A stretch of 61,357 nt of DNA from Bacteroidota bacterium (GCA_025354385.1 JANXMZ010000072.1:1-61357), one strand, 5' to 3'. Counted from the first letter of the stretch, positions 43,162-52,550 are shown. Translations and numbers: made by a program. Notes: generated by a model not told the origin, from the letters alone.

Positions 43162-45600
43162 ATGTTCATACGAAATTATCAATTATTGTTGTTTTCTGCT
43201 ACCCTATTATTGTTCAGTTGTAGTTTATATACGACCAAACGCAACCAAAAGATTTTGGATACAGACCAGAATCCTGGCTACCATGATCAATGGCTATTTA
43301 TTAAAACAAATGGCACCAATGTAATGCCAGATTTATCGCATTACAATTGGAATACCAAACCCAGTGGCACCAAACGCGCCACTTCCAACGCTATTCTTAA
43401 CTTAACAGAATTAGGTCCTAACAACGTGGGTGGGCGTACCCGAGCCATGATAACAGATATTAGCAACCCCAATCGCATTATTGCAGGTGGTGTTTCAGGC
43501 GGTGTTTTTATTTCAACAGATAAGGGTGCCAGTTGGGCTGCTATCAACGATCAACAGATTACCCCAAGTGTAAGCGGTATGGATCAAAATCCATTTCTAC
43601 CAAATATAATTTATTACTGCACAGGCGAAGGCTCAGGTAATAGTGCCGATATTCTTGGTGTAGGCGTTTTCAAATCTACCGATGGTGGTTTAACTTTTAA
43701 TCAATTAAGCGCAACCGATAATAATAATTTTAAACAGTGCTGGAGCATTAAATGTTCCCCTACCGATACCAACGTATTGTATGTTTCCACCCAATCAACA
43801 GGTGTTTGGAAAAGCATTGATGCTGGTATCTCTTTCACCAAAGTATACAATACAACCATAGAAGTGAATGATTTGGAAGTATTACCAGGCGGAGCCGTTT
43901 TATTTACCATAAAAGGCAATGGTGCTTACCGCTCTTCGAACGGAAATGTTAACAGCTTCACAAAAATTAATAGCCTAAACTCGTCTGGAACTGCCAGAGG
44001 AGAATTAGCTTTTTGTAAAAAATATCCGAATGTTGTTTATGCAGCAATTTCAGGTGTCGACAATGGTTATTTAGGGGTATTGGATGGGTTCTATAAATCA
44101 ACAGACAGTGGAAAAACTTTCACCACCAGAGCTAATCCAAATGGTACCGTTAAATTTAGTTTTACTTGGTATTGTATGACGATGACCGTAAAATCCGATG
44201 ACAGCAATAGCATTTATATTGCTTCCTTAGACGCTGGCATAAGCAGAGATGGCGGGCAAAACTGGGACAAGGTAAATGAAATGCATTCCGATCATCACAT
44301 TGCTCAAAACATGAGCGATACGGAATTATTAATTGGTTGCGATGGCGGCATTTGTATCTATAAGTGGAATGATTTTACTCAGTTCACATCACTCAATAAT
44401 GGCTATAATGTTACACAATTTTATTCAGGATCTGTATCTCCTCATAGCGATAATATTATGGGAGGTTGTCAAGATAATGGCACCAATGAAAGCATAGGAA
44501 GCGACCAAACATTTAACCATATTTTTGGAGGTGATGGAGCCTATGCATTCTACCACAATGCACTCGAAGATACTAGATATTTATCTTATCAAAATGGGGT
44601 CATCATTAGAAGAGAAGGTTTTGTTGACAATAATATCAGTAATAATCTACCTGCCAATAGTACCGATAAGTGGTTTATTCAACCATACGATGTAAGTACT
44701 TGGAACAGTGATTGGATTATTTATCCTTCCAATACCATTCTATATTTCAGTAAAAACAGCGGCAACAATTTTACAAAATTGGGTAATATTAGTAACGGCA
44801 ATTTATACGCCTCTAATTCCTCCTCCGATAATAATCCTGCTGTATACTCTGGCGGTAGCAATTGTCTTATCGCCTTTGATTCTGTTTTGAATAATAAAAC
44901 TAAATTAATCAATTATTATTCTAAGTTGCCTTCAGCTATTAGAAGTTCCTTTTTGAATTGTGTAAAAGTAATTCCTGGACAAAGAGACCGAGTGTTCTTG
45001 GCATATAGCAATATAAATGATTCAGGTAGGTTATACAAAGGCACTAATATGCTCTCTGGAACCCCTAAATTTAAAAACATAAGTGGCAATTTACCAAAAG
45101 GCCTTCCCGTAAACTGGGTGGAATGCGATCCTATCAATCCAGAAAAAGTTATTTTTGCAGGTACTGATTTTGGGTTGTATGTTACCGAAGATAGCGGGAC
45201 CACTTGGATCAAAGATACCCGAGTGCCTAATGTTGTTATCAATAGTATTAAGGTAAGTGTGAACCAAAAAGATATTTATTTCTTTACACATGGTCGTGGT
45301 GTTTATAGAGGCACCATTAACAATACCTATAATCCCTCTAATATTCAGCAAGTAAATAAACAAAGTAATTTATTCAATTTGTATCCAGTGCCAGCAAGCA
45401 ATGAAATTAATATCGCATTAAACGAAATCGCAAAGGCTCCTTATTTCGTCTATAATTCCATTGGTGCATTGGTTTTGCGAGGCAACATTGAAGAAGGGCG
45501 CTCGAAAATATCCATAGAACAATTGCCAATAGGTACTTATATTTTTAATATTCAAATTGAAGGCAAATCAGAAAGTATTACATTCAATGTACTAAGATAA
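43162..45600 (+). CDS. T9SS type A exported beta-propeller (BNR/sortilin-like) protein
   Basis: 812 residues. N-terminus MFIRNYQLLLFSATLLLFSC looks like a lipoprotein signal with Cys20. From about 85 to 700 runs a beta-propeller with Asp-box (BNR) repeats: VFISTDKGASWAAI, VFKSTDGGLTFNQL, VWKSIDAGISFTKV, FYKSTDSGKTFTTR, LYVTEDSGTTWIKD. The last 75 residues (NLFNLYPVPASNEINIAL to SITFNVLR) are a T9SS type A sorting domain. Such proteins are glycan-binding or hydrolytic exosialidase-like or simply surface propellers; catalytic residues not assigned. The simultaneous lipobox and sorting domain is unusual. The next gene starts three bases after the stop. Confidence 0.88.
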   Translation: MFIRNYQLLLFSATLLLFSCSLYTTKRNQKILDTDQNPGYHDQWLFIKTNGTNVMPDLSHYNWNTKPSGTKRATSNAILNLTELGPNNVGGRTRAMITDISNPNRIIAGGVSGGVFISTDKGASWAAINDQQITPSVSGMDQNPFLPNIIYYCTGEGSGNSADILGVGVFKSTDGGLTFNQLSATDNNNFKQCWSIKCSPTDTNVLYVSTQSTGVWKSIDAGISFTKVYNTTIEVNDLEVLPGGAVLFTIKGNGAYRSSNGNVNSFTKINSLNSSGTARGELAFCKKYPNVVYAAISGVDNGYLGVLDGFYKSTDSGKTFTTRANPNGTVKFSFTWYCMTMTVKSDDSNSIYIASLDAGISRDGGQNWDKVNEMHSDHHIAQNMSDTELLIGCDGGICIYKWNDFTQFTSLNNGYNVTQFYSGSVSPHSDNIMGGCQDNGTNESIGSDQTFNHIFGGDGAYAFYHNALEDTRYLSYQNGVIIRREGFVDNNISNNLPANSTDKWFIQPYDVSTWNSDWIIYPSNTILYFSKNSGNNFTKLGNISNGNLYASNSSSDNNPAVYSGGSNCLIAFDSVLNNKTKLINYYSKLPSAIRSSFLNCVKVIPGQRDRVFLAYSNINDSGRLYKGTNMLSGTPKFKNISGNLPKGLPVNWVECDPINPEKVIFAGTDFGLYVTEDSGTTWIKDTRVPNVVINSIKVSVNQKDIYFFTHGRGVYRGTINNTYNPSNIQQVNKQSNLFNLYPVPASNEINIALNEIAKAPYFVYNSIGALVLRGNIEEGRSKISIEQLPIGTYIFNIQIEGKSESITFNVLR

Positions 45601-45602
45601 AA

Positions 45603-46271
45603 ATGTCATCTCACCACTTTGTAAAAGAAGGTCAGGAACCAGCACTCATTATAGCCAATGGACAACCGTGTTCGGAAACATTGATGCACGAACTGCTGGA
45701 ATGGAGTCCATTTATTGTGGTATTGGATGGCGCGCTTCAAAAAGCACTTAATTTAGGAATAAAATTCGATGTAGTTTTGGGTGATTTTGATTACACAGAT
45801 ATACGCAGCATTCAAGCCATCATTCCGCCCGACACTCAAATTATTCATGTGCCCGACCAAAATAAAACAGACCTTGAAAAAGGATTGGAATTTTTAATTG
45901 AAAGGGAAATTCCCGCAGTTAATATTGTTTGGGCCACCGGCAAACGCAGCGATCATTATATAAATAATATTGGCACATTAGCCCGCTATCACTCAAAAAT
46001 AAACATGGTGATGCTAGATGACCATTCAAAAATATTCGCCATCGACTCGGGTTTTAAAAAACATAAAAACAAAGGGGATAATTTTTCTCTCATACCTCTC
46101 AATGAGGTTACTAATATTTCAACTAGCAATCTCGACTGGAACCTAAATAATTCTGATTTAAAATTTCCGTATTCCACTAGCAGCAGCAATAAAGTTTCAA
46201 CCACAGATTTCGTAAGTGTTACCTTCGACTCGGGTTTCTTATTAGCCATGGAATGCAATGATTTGGATTAA
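45603..46271 (+). CDS. Thiamine pyrophosphokinase
   Basis: 222 residues. Transfers pyrophosphate from ATP to thiamine to form the cofactor thiamine diphosphate. Seen: VVLGDFDYTD (about 59-68), HVPDQNKTDLEKGLEFL (about 80-96) and ATGKRSDHYINNIGTL (about 108-123), the three active-site motifs, with a C-terminal beta domain (FSLIPLNEVTNIST). No thiamine riboswitch upstream, only two bases after the T9SS gene. Its product could serve the TPP-dependent E1 enzyme at 58.5 kb. Overlaps the next gene by 14 bases. Confidence 0.92.
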   Translation: MSSHHFVKEGQEPALIIANGQPCSETLMHELLEWSPFIVVLDGALQKALNLGIKFDVVLGDFDYTDIRSIQAIIPPDTQIIHVPDQNKTDLEKGLEFLIEREIPAVNIVWATGKRSDHYINNIGTLARYHSKINMVMLDDHSKIFAIDSGFKKHKNKGDNFSLIPLNEVTNISTSNLDWNLNNSDLKFPYSTSSSNKVSTTDFVSVTFDSGFLLAMECNDLD

Positions 46272-48033
46272 AATAAAAAATAATTGGACGCTTCTTTTAC
46301 TGCTACTGATATACAGTTGCATTCTGTTCTATCATTTTCAATCTATTCCATTTTCGCACGATGAATTAAGTGCCATTGAAAGGTGTAAATTTGGCTCAAT
46401 TCATGAATTGCTATGCTTGGGGGTGCAACCCGATGGACATCCCGCAGGGGTGCAATTGTTCCTTTATTTTTTAATACATTGTTTCGGTATTCATGAGTGG
46501 ATTCTCAAATTACCATTTATTGCATTTGGCATAGGCAGTTTATTTTTAATGTATCGCATAGCTTACCTATTATTCAATCATTACGCAGCAATTACAACTT
46601 CTGTTATATATATTTTTCTGAGTTATTTTTTAAGTCAAATAGTGGTAGCACGCCCCTATAGCCCTGGCTTATTTTTTACATTGACCTTATTTTTATCAGG
46701 TGTAAAAATTAAGAATAAACCTGAGCGTATTGTCAATTATATTTGGTTATCAATAGGCGCGATAGGGGCCTTCTACTCTCATTATTTTAGTTTCTTGCAA
46801 GCCCTTCTTATCATTGCCGGTTTGTATTTATTTTATGGTCAACGGTTGCACAAGCACTATTTTTTCATTTCCGTTGGTATTGCTATGCTTATTTTCTTGC
46901 CTCATATTAGAATTACTTGGCATCAATTGAACATGGGAGGATTGGAATGGCTGGGCAAACCAGGGCCTGAATTTTTTCTACAATTTTTTTACCATTGCTT
47001 TAATAATAGTTATATGCTATCGACCATCGCATTTCTCCTATTGTTAACCTCATTTTTTAGTAAATGTAAAAGTAAAAAAACAAAACCATTGTTACTGATT
47101 TTATTTATTCTTCCTTGTATTATTTTATATACCTATTCTATTATCAGAGCCCCAGTTTTACAATATCCAGCCTTGTTTTTTTGTACCCCCTTTTTATTAC
47201 AATTTATAGGCAATGGGATAAATATAATGCGCAAACCCCTAAGGATTACGATCATTATTTTACTATCCATTTTTAGCCCATATTTATTAATCATTCAAAA
47301 TAATTATTATGCCCTCCGCAACTATCAACCCATAGAAAAATTTGTCATCAATAGTCAGAAATTAATGGTTCAAAATCGTGACAAAAAGACCTTAGTAATA
47401 TGGAATGGCAACTCAAAATATCTCGCCTATTATTTAAATAAACTTGATTTTAAAGGGCCCATTATTTGCACGGATACTTTAAAAAATATTCGCAATATTA
47501 ATTTAAACACCTTCGAGGCATTAATATGCAACCAATTGTCTCCCTTGAATATGTTTGAAATAAATAAGACCTTCCCTTTTATTTATTCCACAGAATATAA
47601 CCTACTTTATTCCTGCATGCAGCTTCGCAGAGTAGAGACTGGAACACCTTTATACATCAACCACCAAAAACTTCAATTTGCTTTCGATACACTTTTGGAA
47701 TGGAGTAAGAAATCATATGACTATAAATTGGATTCACTGCTCAATAATAAAAATTATTACCTAGAATTTATGCCTCAATTGGATTCCACCATTAAGGGAG
47801 CCGAATTGGTGCTTGAAACATATAAGGGTGATGAGAGAATTGACTGGCGTTCGGTTTATTTGGAACCTGGCAATATACTGTCAATAAAACTGAAAGATGT
47901 TGTTTCTGAACTCGAGCAGCATAGCATTAAAATTTATATCTGGAACAGTGCCAAAAAAGCTTCTAAACCAATAGATGTATGGATGATGAAACGCAAAGAC
48001 AATCCATTAGAATATACTTTTGTTCCTAATTAA
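46258..48033 (+). CDS. GT-C-type (GT39/ArnT-like) membrane glycosyltransferase
   Basis: 591 residues. About eleven transmembrane helices in the first 350 residues, then a soluble C-terminal domain of about 220 residues. The first periplasmic loop has FSHDELSAIERCKFG with the Asp-Glu pair expected for GT-C catalysis, followed by GVQPDGHPAGVQLFLYF, typical of the PMT/ArnT superfamily. Uses a polyprenyl-phosphate-linked sugar; acceptor unknown. Start overlaps the thiamine pyrophosphokinase stop by 14 bases. Converges with the Fic-like gene, overlapping by eight bases. Confidence 0.85.
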   Translation: MIWIKIKNNWTLLLLLLIYSCILFYHFQSIPFSHDELSAIERCKFGSIHELLCLGVQPDGHPAGVQLFLYFLIHCFGIHEWILKLPFIAFGIGSLFLMYRIAYLLFNHYAAITTSVIYIFLSYFLSQIVVARPYSPGLFFTLTLFLSGVKIKNKPERIVNYIWLSIGAIGAFYSHYFSFLQALLIIAGLYLFYGQRLHKHYFFISVGIAMLIFLPHIRITWHQLNMGGLEWLGKPGPEFFLQFFYHCFNNSYMLSTIAFLLLLTSFFSKCKSKKTKPLLLILFILPCIILYTYSIIRAPVLQYPALFFCTPFLLQFIGNGINIMRKPLRITIIILLSIFSPYLLIIQNNYYALRNYQPIEKFVINSQKLMVQNRDKKTLVIWNGNSKYLAYYLNKLDFKGPIICTDTLKNIRNINLNTFEALICNQLSPLNMFEINKTFPFIYSTEYNLLYSCMQLRRVETGTPLYINHQKLQFAFDTLLEWSKKSYDYKLDSLLNNKNYYLEFMPQLDSTIKGAELVLETYKGDERIDWRSVYLEPGNILSIKLKDVVSELEQHSIKIYIWNSAKKASKPIDVWMMKRKDNPLEYTFVPN

Positions 48034-48877
48034 CATTTATCTCTACAGCTAGCAACACATCAAATAACCTTTTATGAAAATATAATTTTTCGCGACCCGA
48101 TTTTTTTTGAATCAATAATCCCAATCTCTGCAAATGGTCTAAATAAACGTAGGCCGTTTGCCTATGGCAATCCATTGACCCTATAATATCTGCGGCTTTT
48201 ATATAAGGTTTCTCAAACAACAAGCTCATTAATTGATCTACTGGTAAGGCATAAAGTGTATACTTAGCAATAATTTCGCGTGTTACCTTTTTAAGGGCCA
48301 CTAATTGTTGTAATTGCTGTATTCTTGATAAAGACCCTTGCCTTAGAATGCTCAAAAAAAATAACATCCAAGCTTGCATATCACCCGTTTCAAAACCTCT
48401 TTCCAATAGTTCATCCGTTTGTTTCAAGTTATTCTTAATTGTATTAGCCATAGGTATAATGGGCCACTCCAAATAATTATTTTCCTTCATCCAATGATTC
48501 ACTAAAGTATTGGCTAAAAAAATTTGATACTTTAATTCTGTTTTTTGCGAGGCTATATAACCGTGCAATAAACCCATAAACAATAGAATATCATTGGCAT
48601 TCTGCTGACCTAAGTACTGGTTGATTTCCTTTTTTAGAAATGGCAATTGCACTCGGATTTTTCTTCCCTTTTGCACAAATGGAAAGTTTAAACTAAGTGC
48701 ACTAGCATCAATCTGTTTTAGGTTTTGCGCAATATTAGCCATTTCAAAAATAAGTTGCGCAGTTGCCTCATTCAATTTGTTTTCCGATGCATACGCCTCG
48801 AATATGCGGATAGCTGCAATTTGATACCCATCTAATTCAAGGGCTGTTTTAGATTCTGCAATGTAATGCAGTTTCAT
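48026..48877 (-). CDS. Fic-fold protein lacking the HPFxxGNGR catalytic motif, with C-terminal winged helix
   Basis: 283 residues from the only ATG (48877). The C-terminal 75 residues (LPVDQLMSLLFEKPYIKAAD, CHRQTAYVYLDHLQRLGLL, GREKLYFHKRLFDVLL) match the winged helix that ends many Fic proteins, and GDMQAWMLFFLSILRQ matches the helix before it. Where active Fic enzymes have HPFx[DE]GNGRxxR this protein has ASQKTELKYQIFLANTLV, so AMP transfer is not expected. The frame stays open and protein-like for 45 codons upstream (see 48878-49009), so the true start may be a non-ATG codon. Possibly a regulator derived from Fic. Confidence 0.75.
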   Translation of the reverse strand: MKLHYIAESKTALELDGYQIAAIRIFEAYASENKLNEATAQLIFEMANIAQNLKQIDASALSLNFPFVQKGRKIRVQLPFLKKEINQYLGQQNANDILLFMGLLHGYIASQKTELKYQIFLANTLVNHWMKENNYLEWPIIPMANTIKNNLKQTDELLERGFETGDMQAWMLFFLSILRQGSLSRIQQLQQLVALKKVTREIIAKYTLYALPVDQLMSLLFEKPYIKAADIIGSMDCHRQTAYVYLDHLQRLGLLIQKKSGREKLYFHKRLFDVLLAVEINVN

Positions 48878-49009
48878 TTCCTCCTCGCTAAACTCACCTT
48901 TTACCGCCTTTACATACCCATTTAATTCAGCTATGGCTTTCCAGGTTTCTGTTAATGCCTTCAGAATTTGGTAGCTTTCAGCAATTTGATATTCGCTTAA
49001 CTTTTTAAT
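48878..49009 (-). other. In-frame upstream extension of the Fic-like gene without ATG, GTG or TTG
   Basis: Upstream of the ATG at 48877 the same frame is open back to a TAA at 49015-49013. It reads KKLSEYQIAESYQILKALTE and then TWKAIAELNGYVKAVKGEFS, which looks like the N-terminal helix of Fic proteins (W-x-AxAELNG). No standard start occurs in it; ATT at 49009 or CTG at 48962 are the only near-cognate options I see. A GAGGAGGAA stretch directly before the ATG encodes Glu-Glu-Glu and is too close to be a normal ribosome site. Confidence 0.55.
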
Positions 49010-49028
49010 AAATTAGAAACAATTAATG

Positions 49029-49036
49029 CAAATATG
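49029..49036 (-). promoter_or_regulatory. Possible -7 element CATATTTG before the Fic-like gene
   Basis: The reverse strand reads CATATTTG, one mismatch from TAnnTTTG, 19 bases before the ATT at 49009 but 151 bases before the ATG at 48877. The same octamer precedes nrnA. Confidence 0.35.
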
Positions 49037-49132
49037 TCGATTATTTTATAAATTATCATCATATATATAAGTTTTTTAGTGGTTTGTTGATTATTAAAGA
49101 AAAAATAAACAGCAGTTTTATGGTATTCATTT

Positions 49133-49140
49133 TATTTTTG
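49133..49140 (+). promoter_or_regulatory. -7 element TATTTTTG before glnN
   Basis: Exact TAnnTTTG match, 11 bases before the ATG at 49152. Confidence 0.55.
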
Positions 49141-49151
49141 CCTCAATCAAA

Positions 49152-51323
49152 ATGAACACAACCATGGGTGCAACCATTCAACAACAAAATGCTTTAAGAA
49201 AAAACATGAAACAAATTTCAGAATATTTTGGAGAAAACATTTTCGGGCCACAAGCCATGACCGAATTTGTAAGTAAAGAAGCTATTAAGGCCGTTACTGA
49301 ATCGAGAAATACGGGCAAACCAATGGACCGCAAAATGGCCGACCAAATTGCGGAAGGCATGAAAAATTGGGCTATTAGCAAAGGTGCTACACACTACACC
49401 CATTGGTTTCAGCCATTGAGAGGTTCTACTGCCGAAAAACACGATGCCTTTTTCGATCCAACTGGTATTGATACTGGCATGGAATCATTCTCTGGCAAAT
49501 CTTTGGTACAACAAGAGCCAGACGCTTCAAGCTTTCCTAACGGTGGTATTCGCAATACTTTCGAGGCAAGAGGTTATAGCGCTTGGGACCCCTCTTCACC
49601 AGCTTTTATTATGGAAAAAGCAAGTGGCAAAACCCTTTGCATTCCCACAGTATTTGTAGCCTATACAGGCGAGGCTTTAGATTACAAGGCACCCTTAATT
49701 AAATCAACTAATTTTTTAACCAAAACCAGTACAGAGGTTTGCCAATATTTTGACACCAAAGTAAAGAACACGAAAGTATCTTTGGGTATTGAGCAAGAGT
49801 ATTTTTTGGTAGATGCAGAATTATATAATCAACGTCCTGATTTAGTATTTGCAGGCAGGACTCTTATGGGTAACATGCCCGCTAAAGGTCAACAATTAGA
49901 AGACCATTACTTTGGCAGCATTCCTGATAGGGTGTATAATTACATGACCGATTTTGAACAAGAAGCTCTGAAATTAGGCATTCCTTTAAAGACCAGACAT
50001 AATGAAGTTGCACCAGGTCAATTTGAATGTGCCCCCATGTTCGAAGAAGCAGATATTGCGATTGATCATAACTCTTTATTAATGGATGTGATGCAGAATG
50101 TAGCCAACAGACATAATTTAAAAGTACTTTGGCACGAGAAACCATTTAAAGGTGTAAATGGTTCGGGTAAACACAACAACTGGTCGGTGGTAACCGATAC
50201 AGGTGTTAATTTATTATCTCCTGGTCATAGCCCTCAAGATAATTTGCAGTTCTTAACCTTCTTTATTAATACCATTAAAGCAGTACACGACCACGATGAT
50301 TTATTAAGAGCCAGTATTGCTACCGCTGCTAATGATCATAGATTGGGCGCTAACGAGGCTCCTCCTGCTATTATGTCCATATTTATTGGCACCACACTTA
50401 CAGAAGTATTAAATCAATTTGAAAGTGCTAAAACAACTAAAAAACCAAGCAGAGTAAGCGAAAAAACTATCAGTGTTTACCGAATTCCTGAAATTTTATT
50501 AGATAATACCGATAGAAACAGAACCTCTCCATTTGCATTTACTGGTAATAAATTTGAGTTCAGAGCTGTTGGTTCTAGCGATCATTGCGCCAATGCTATT
50601 ATTGTTTTGAATACCATTGTTGCTAACCAATTGGCTCAGTTCAAAAAAGAAGTAGATGCCCTCATTAAAAAGAAAGTAAGTAAAACAGATGCTATTGAAC
50701 AGATTTTAAGAGGCTATGTAAAATCTACCAAACGCATATTATTCGAAGGCAACGGTTATGGCGATGCATGGGTTAAAGAAGCTGCAAAAAGAGGTTTGAA
50801 AAACGTAAAAACTGCCCCTTATGCCTTAGATGCCTACAACACCAAAAAGACCCACGATTTATTCATTGATAATAAAATTTTTACCCCAAGAGAATTAGAA
50901 GCAAGAACAGAGATTAAGTTCGAAAACTACTTGTTGAAAGTCCAGATTGAAGGTCGTATTTTAGGCGAATTGGTTAAGAATTACGTTATTCCTTCGGCAG
51001 TCAATTATCAGAAAAATTTGGTAGATGCCATAGAAGGATTAAGTAGAATAGGACAGGCTAAATCGGCCACTAAATCTTTACAAGAAATTGCCCGCGAAAT
51101 TTCTGAAAATTTAAATGCAATATGGGAGAACAATGCAAAAATGACCGAAGAGCGCAAGAAAGCTAATAACTTGGCACATGCCGATAAAAGAGCTAAGGCC
51201 TATTGCGATAAAGTAAAACCCTATTTCGAAAAAATTAGAGAAAGTGCAGATAAATTGGAAGAGTTAATTGATAATGACTCTTGGAAATTGCCTAAGTACA
51301 GAGATTTGTTGTTTTTTAAATAA
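49152..51323 (+). CDS. glnN: Glutamine synthetase type III
   Basis: 723 residues, the large GSIII form typical of Bacteroidetes (GSI is about 450-470). Makes glutamine from glutamate, ammonia and ATP. Motifs: HYTHWFQPLRGSTAEKHD (about 76-93), ARGYSAWDPSSPAFIM, LGIEQEYFLVD with metal-binding Glu, HNEVAPGQFECAPMFEEAD, NGSGKHNNWSV, and GNKFEFRAVGSSDHCANA. The C-terminal 150 residues are helical, as in the family. Start ATG is followed by an in-frame ATG at 49161. Own promoter and a strong terminator show a monocistronic gene. No PII or amt gene adjoins. Confidence 0.97.
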   Translation: MNTTMGATIQQQNALRKNMKQISEYFGENIFGPQAMTEFVSKEAIKAVTESRNTGKPMDRKMADQIAEGMKNWAISKGATHYTHWFQPLRGSTAEKHDAFFDPTGIDTGMESFSGKSLVQQEPDASSFPNGGIRNTFEARGYSAWDPSSPAFIMEKASGKTLCIPTVFVAYTGEALDYKAPLIKSTNFLTKTSTEVCQYFDTKVKNTKVSLGIEQEYFLVDAELYNQRPDLVFAGRTLMGNMPAKGQQLEDHYFGSIPDRVYNYMTDFEQEALKLGIPLKTRHNEVAPGQFECAPMFEEADIAIDHNSLLMDVMQNVANRHNLKVLWHEKPFKGVNGSGKHNNWSVVTDTGVNLLSPGHSPQDNLQFLTFFINTIKAVHDHDDLLRASIATAANDHRLGANEAPPAIMSIFIGTTLTEVLNQFESAKTTKKPSRVSEKTISVYRIPEILLDNTDRNRTSPFAFTGNKFEFRAVGSSDHCANAIIVLNTIVANQLAQFKKEVDALIKKKVSKTDAIEQILRGYVKSTKRILFEGNGYGDAWVKEAAKRGLKNVKTAPYALDAYNTKKTHDLFIDNKIFTPRELEARTEIKFENYLLKVQIEGRILGELVKNYVIPSAVNYQKNLVDAIEGLSRIGQAKSATKSLQEIAREISENLNAIWENNAKMTEERKKANNLAHADKRAKAYCDKVKPYFEKIRESADKLEELIDNDSWKLPKYRDLLFFK

Positions 51324-51389
51324 ACTACCTATCCCCCAACCCCTTTCCAAAGGAAATGCTCGTTAAATTCTTATAACGATATTACTTAT

Positions 51390-51426
51390 AAAAACCCTTT
51401 CTAAAATGAGAGGGTTTTTTATTTTT
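51390..51426 (+). terminator. Rho-independent terminator after glnN
   Basis: AAAAACCCT (51390-51398) pairs with AGGGTTTTT (51411-51419) around a 12-base loop and is followed by a T-rich tract. It lies 67 bases after the glnN stop. Confidence 0.8.
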
Positions 51427-51428
51427 AT

Positions 51429-51436
51429 TATCTTTG
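51429..51436 (+). promoter_or_regulatory. -7 element TATCTTTG before the 367-residue secreted protein
   Basis: Exact TAnnTTTG match directly after the glnN terminator and ten bases before the ATG at 51447. Confidence 0.6.
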
Positions 51437-51446
51437 AGTTTTCTGT

Positions 51447-52550
51447 ATGAGAAAACACTATCAACTAATTACAACTATTGCACTTGTATATATGATATTG
51501 CCTTTCCTAGCTTTCAGTCAGGCGAAAGGCAGCATTAATAAAAGCACTTACCATATTTTAAAGCCGGGTATTGGTCTCGATCAAGTTATAGTTGGGCAAA
51601 CAACCGAAAAAGATATTCTCTATTTATACGGCAATGATTTTATCCGCGATACTTTTTTTTCTTATTCTTATGCCGATAATCTTGATACTGTTATTCCTCC
51701 TCATAAGTTCATTTATAATCATAGAATGCGGTATCCTAAACTAGGAGTGTCCTTTTATTTTTATCCTGAGTCATATTCTATTTTCGGGGTGCTGGTAGCA
51801 TCGCCTTTTAAAGCAATGACTGTCGATAGTGTTATTCCCAATGTTACTAGCTTTCGAGAAATTATAAAGAAATACGGTGAATGTGAATGGGGCATGGCAG
51901 GTTACTATAAGATGTTAGATTACGATACGATAATTTTTTCTAATAATTTTAAAGACACTTTCCCTGTTTCTATTGAAAGACAAACCGAATATTTAGATGA
52001 GTTGGTGGAAGAAATTTTTATTAAAACTACTAACATGTCTATCAATAACTATAGGCGTAAGAGTGACGAAATATTAAAAAGATTTAAAAATTTAGAAGAC
52101 TCCTTTCGTATTCATGCCGGCATTCTTGATTCAATACCCGAAAAACAATTTTCTTCCCAAAACACTCCCCGTATTACAGCACTCAAAACACATACCAAAT
52201 TAGTATGTGATAATATAAAAAACATAAAGGACAGTATCAATGATTTAATGAGAATGGGGCCTAATGATGACAATGCACTTAATGGGCATTTTAAAAGCAA
52301 ACCATTCTCTCAATTGAGGACATTACTGATTAATCATCAGCAGTTTTTAAAAGACAGCTTTACAAAAGAGTATCCTACCATTAATGACTTATTTCCTAAT
52401 TTAGCAAATGGAAAAAAGAATGATAAAAAAACCAGTTGGGAGTACATTTATTTTAAACATTCACCCGCAGTAGCAATAATAACTTACCTCACCTATCTCG
52501 AAAACCAAATGAGGCAGATACAACTTACTTTGATGAAGGATCTGTATTAA
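51447..52550 (+). CDS. Secreted protein of unknown function
   Basis: 367 residues. Signal peptide to about residue 26 (LITTIALVYMILPFLAFSQ). The first part has LKPGIGLDQVIVGQTTEKDI and LGVSFYFYPESYSIFGVLV, resembling small beta-rich repeat domains that compare a stored and expected slope, seen in uncharacterised Bacteroidetes proteins. The second half (about 180-367) is long, charged and helical (DEILKRFKNLEDSFRIH). No catalytic motif recognised. Single gene between a terminator and a hairpin region. Confidence 0.78.
   Translation: MRKHYQLITTIALVYMILPFLAFSQAKGSINKSTYHILKPGIGLDQVIVGQTTEKDILYLYGNDFIRDTFFSYSYADNLDTVIPPHKFIYNHRMRYPKLGVSFYFYPESYSIFGVLVASPFKAMTVDSVIPNVTSFREIIKKYGECEWGMAGYYKMLDYDTIIFSNNFKDTFPVSIERQTEYLDELVEEIFIKTTNMSINNYRRKSDEILKRFKNLEDSFRIHAGILDSIPEKQFSSQNTPRITALKTHTKLVCDNIKNIKDSINDLMRMGPNDDNALNGHFKSKPFSQLRTLLINHQQFLKDSFTKEYPTINDLFPNLANGKKNDKKTSWEYIYFKHSPAVAIITYLTYLENQMRQIQLTLMKDLY

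Noticed and set aside
48878..48890. GAGGAGGAA as a Shine-Dalgarno site for the Fic-like ATG
   Set aside because: Only about two bases separate AGGAGG from the ATG, and the bases encode Glu codons of an open upstream frame; clear Shine-Dalgarno sites are not evident before other genes here.
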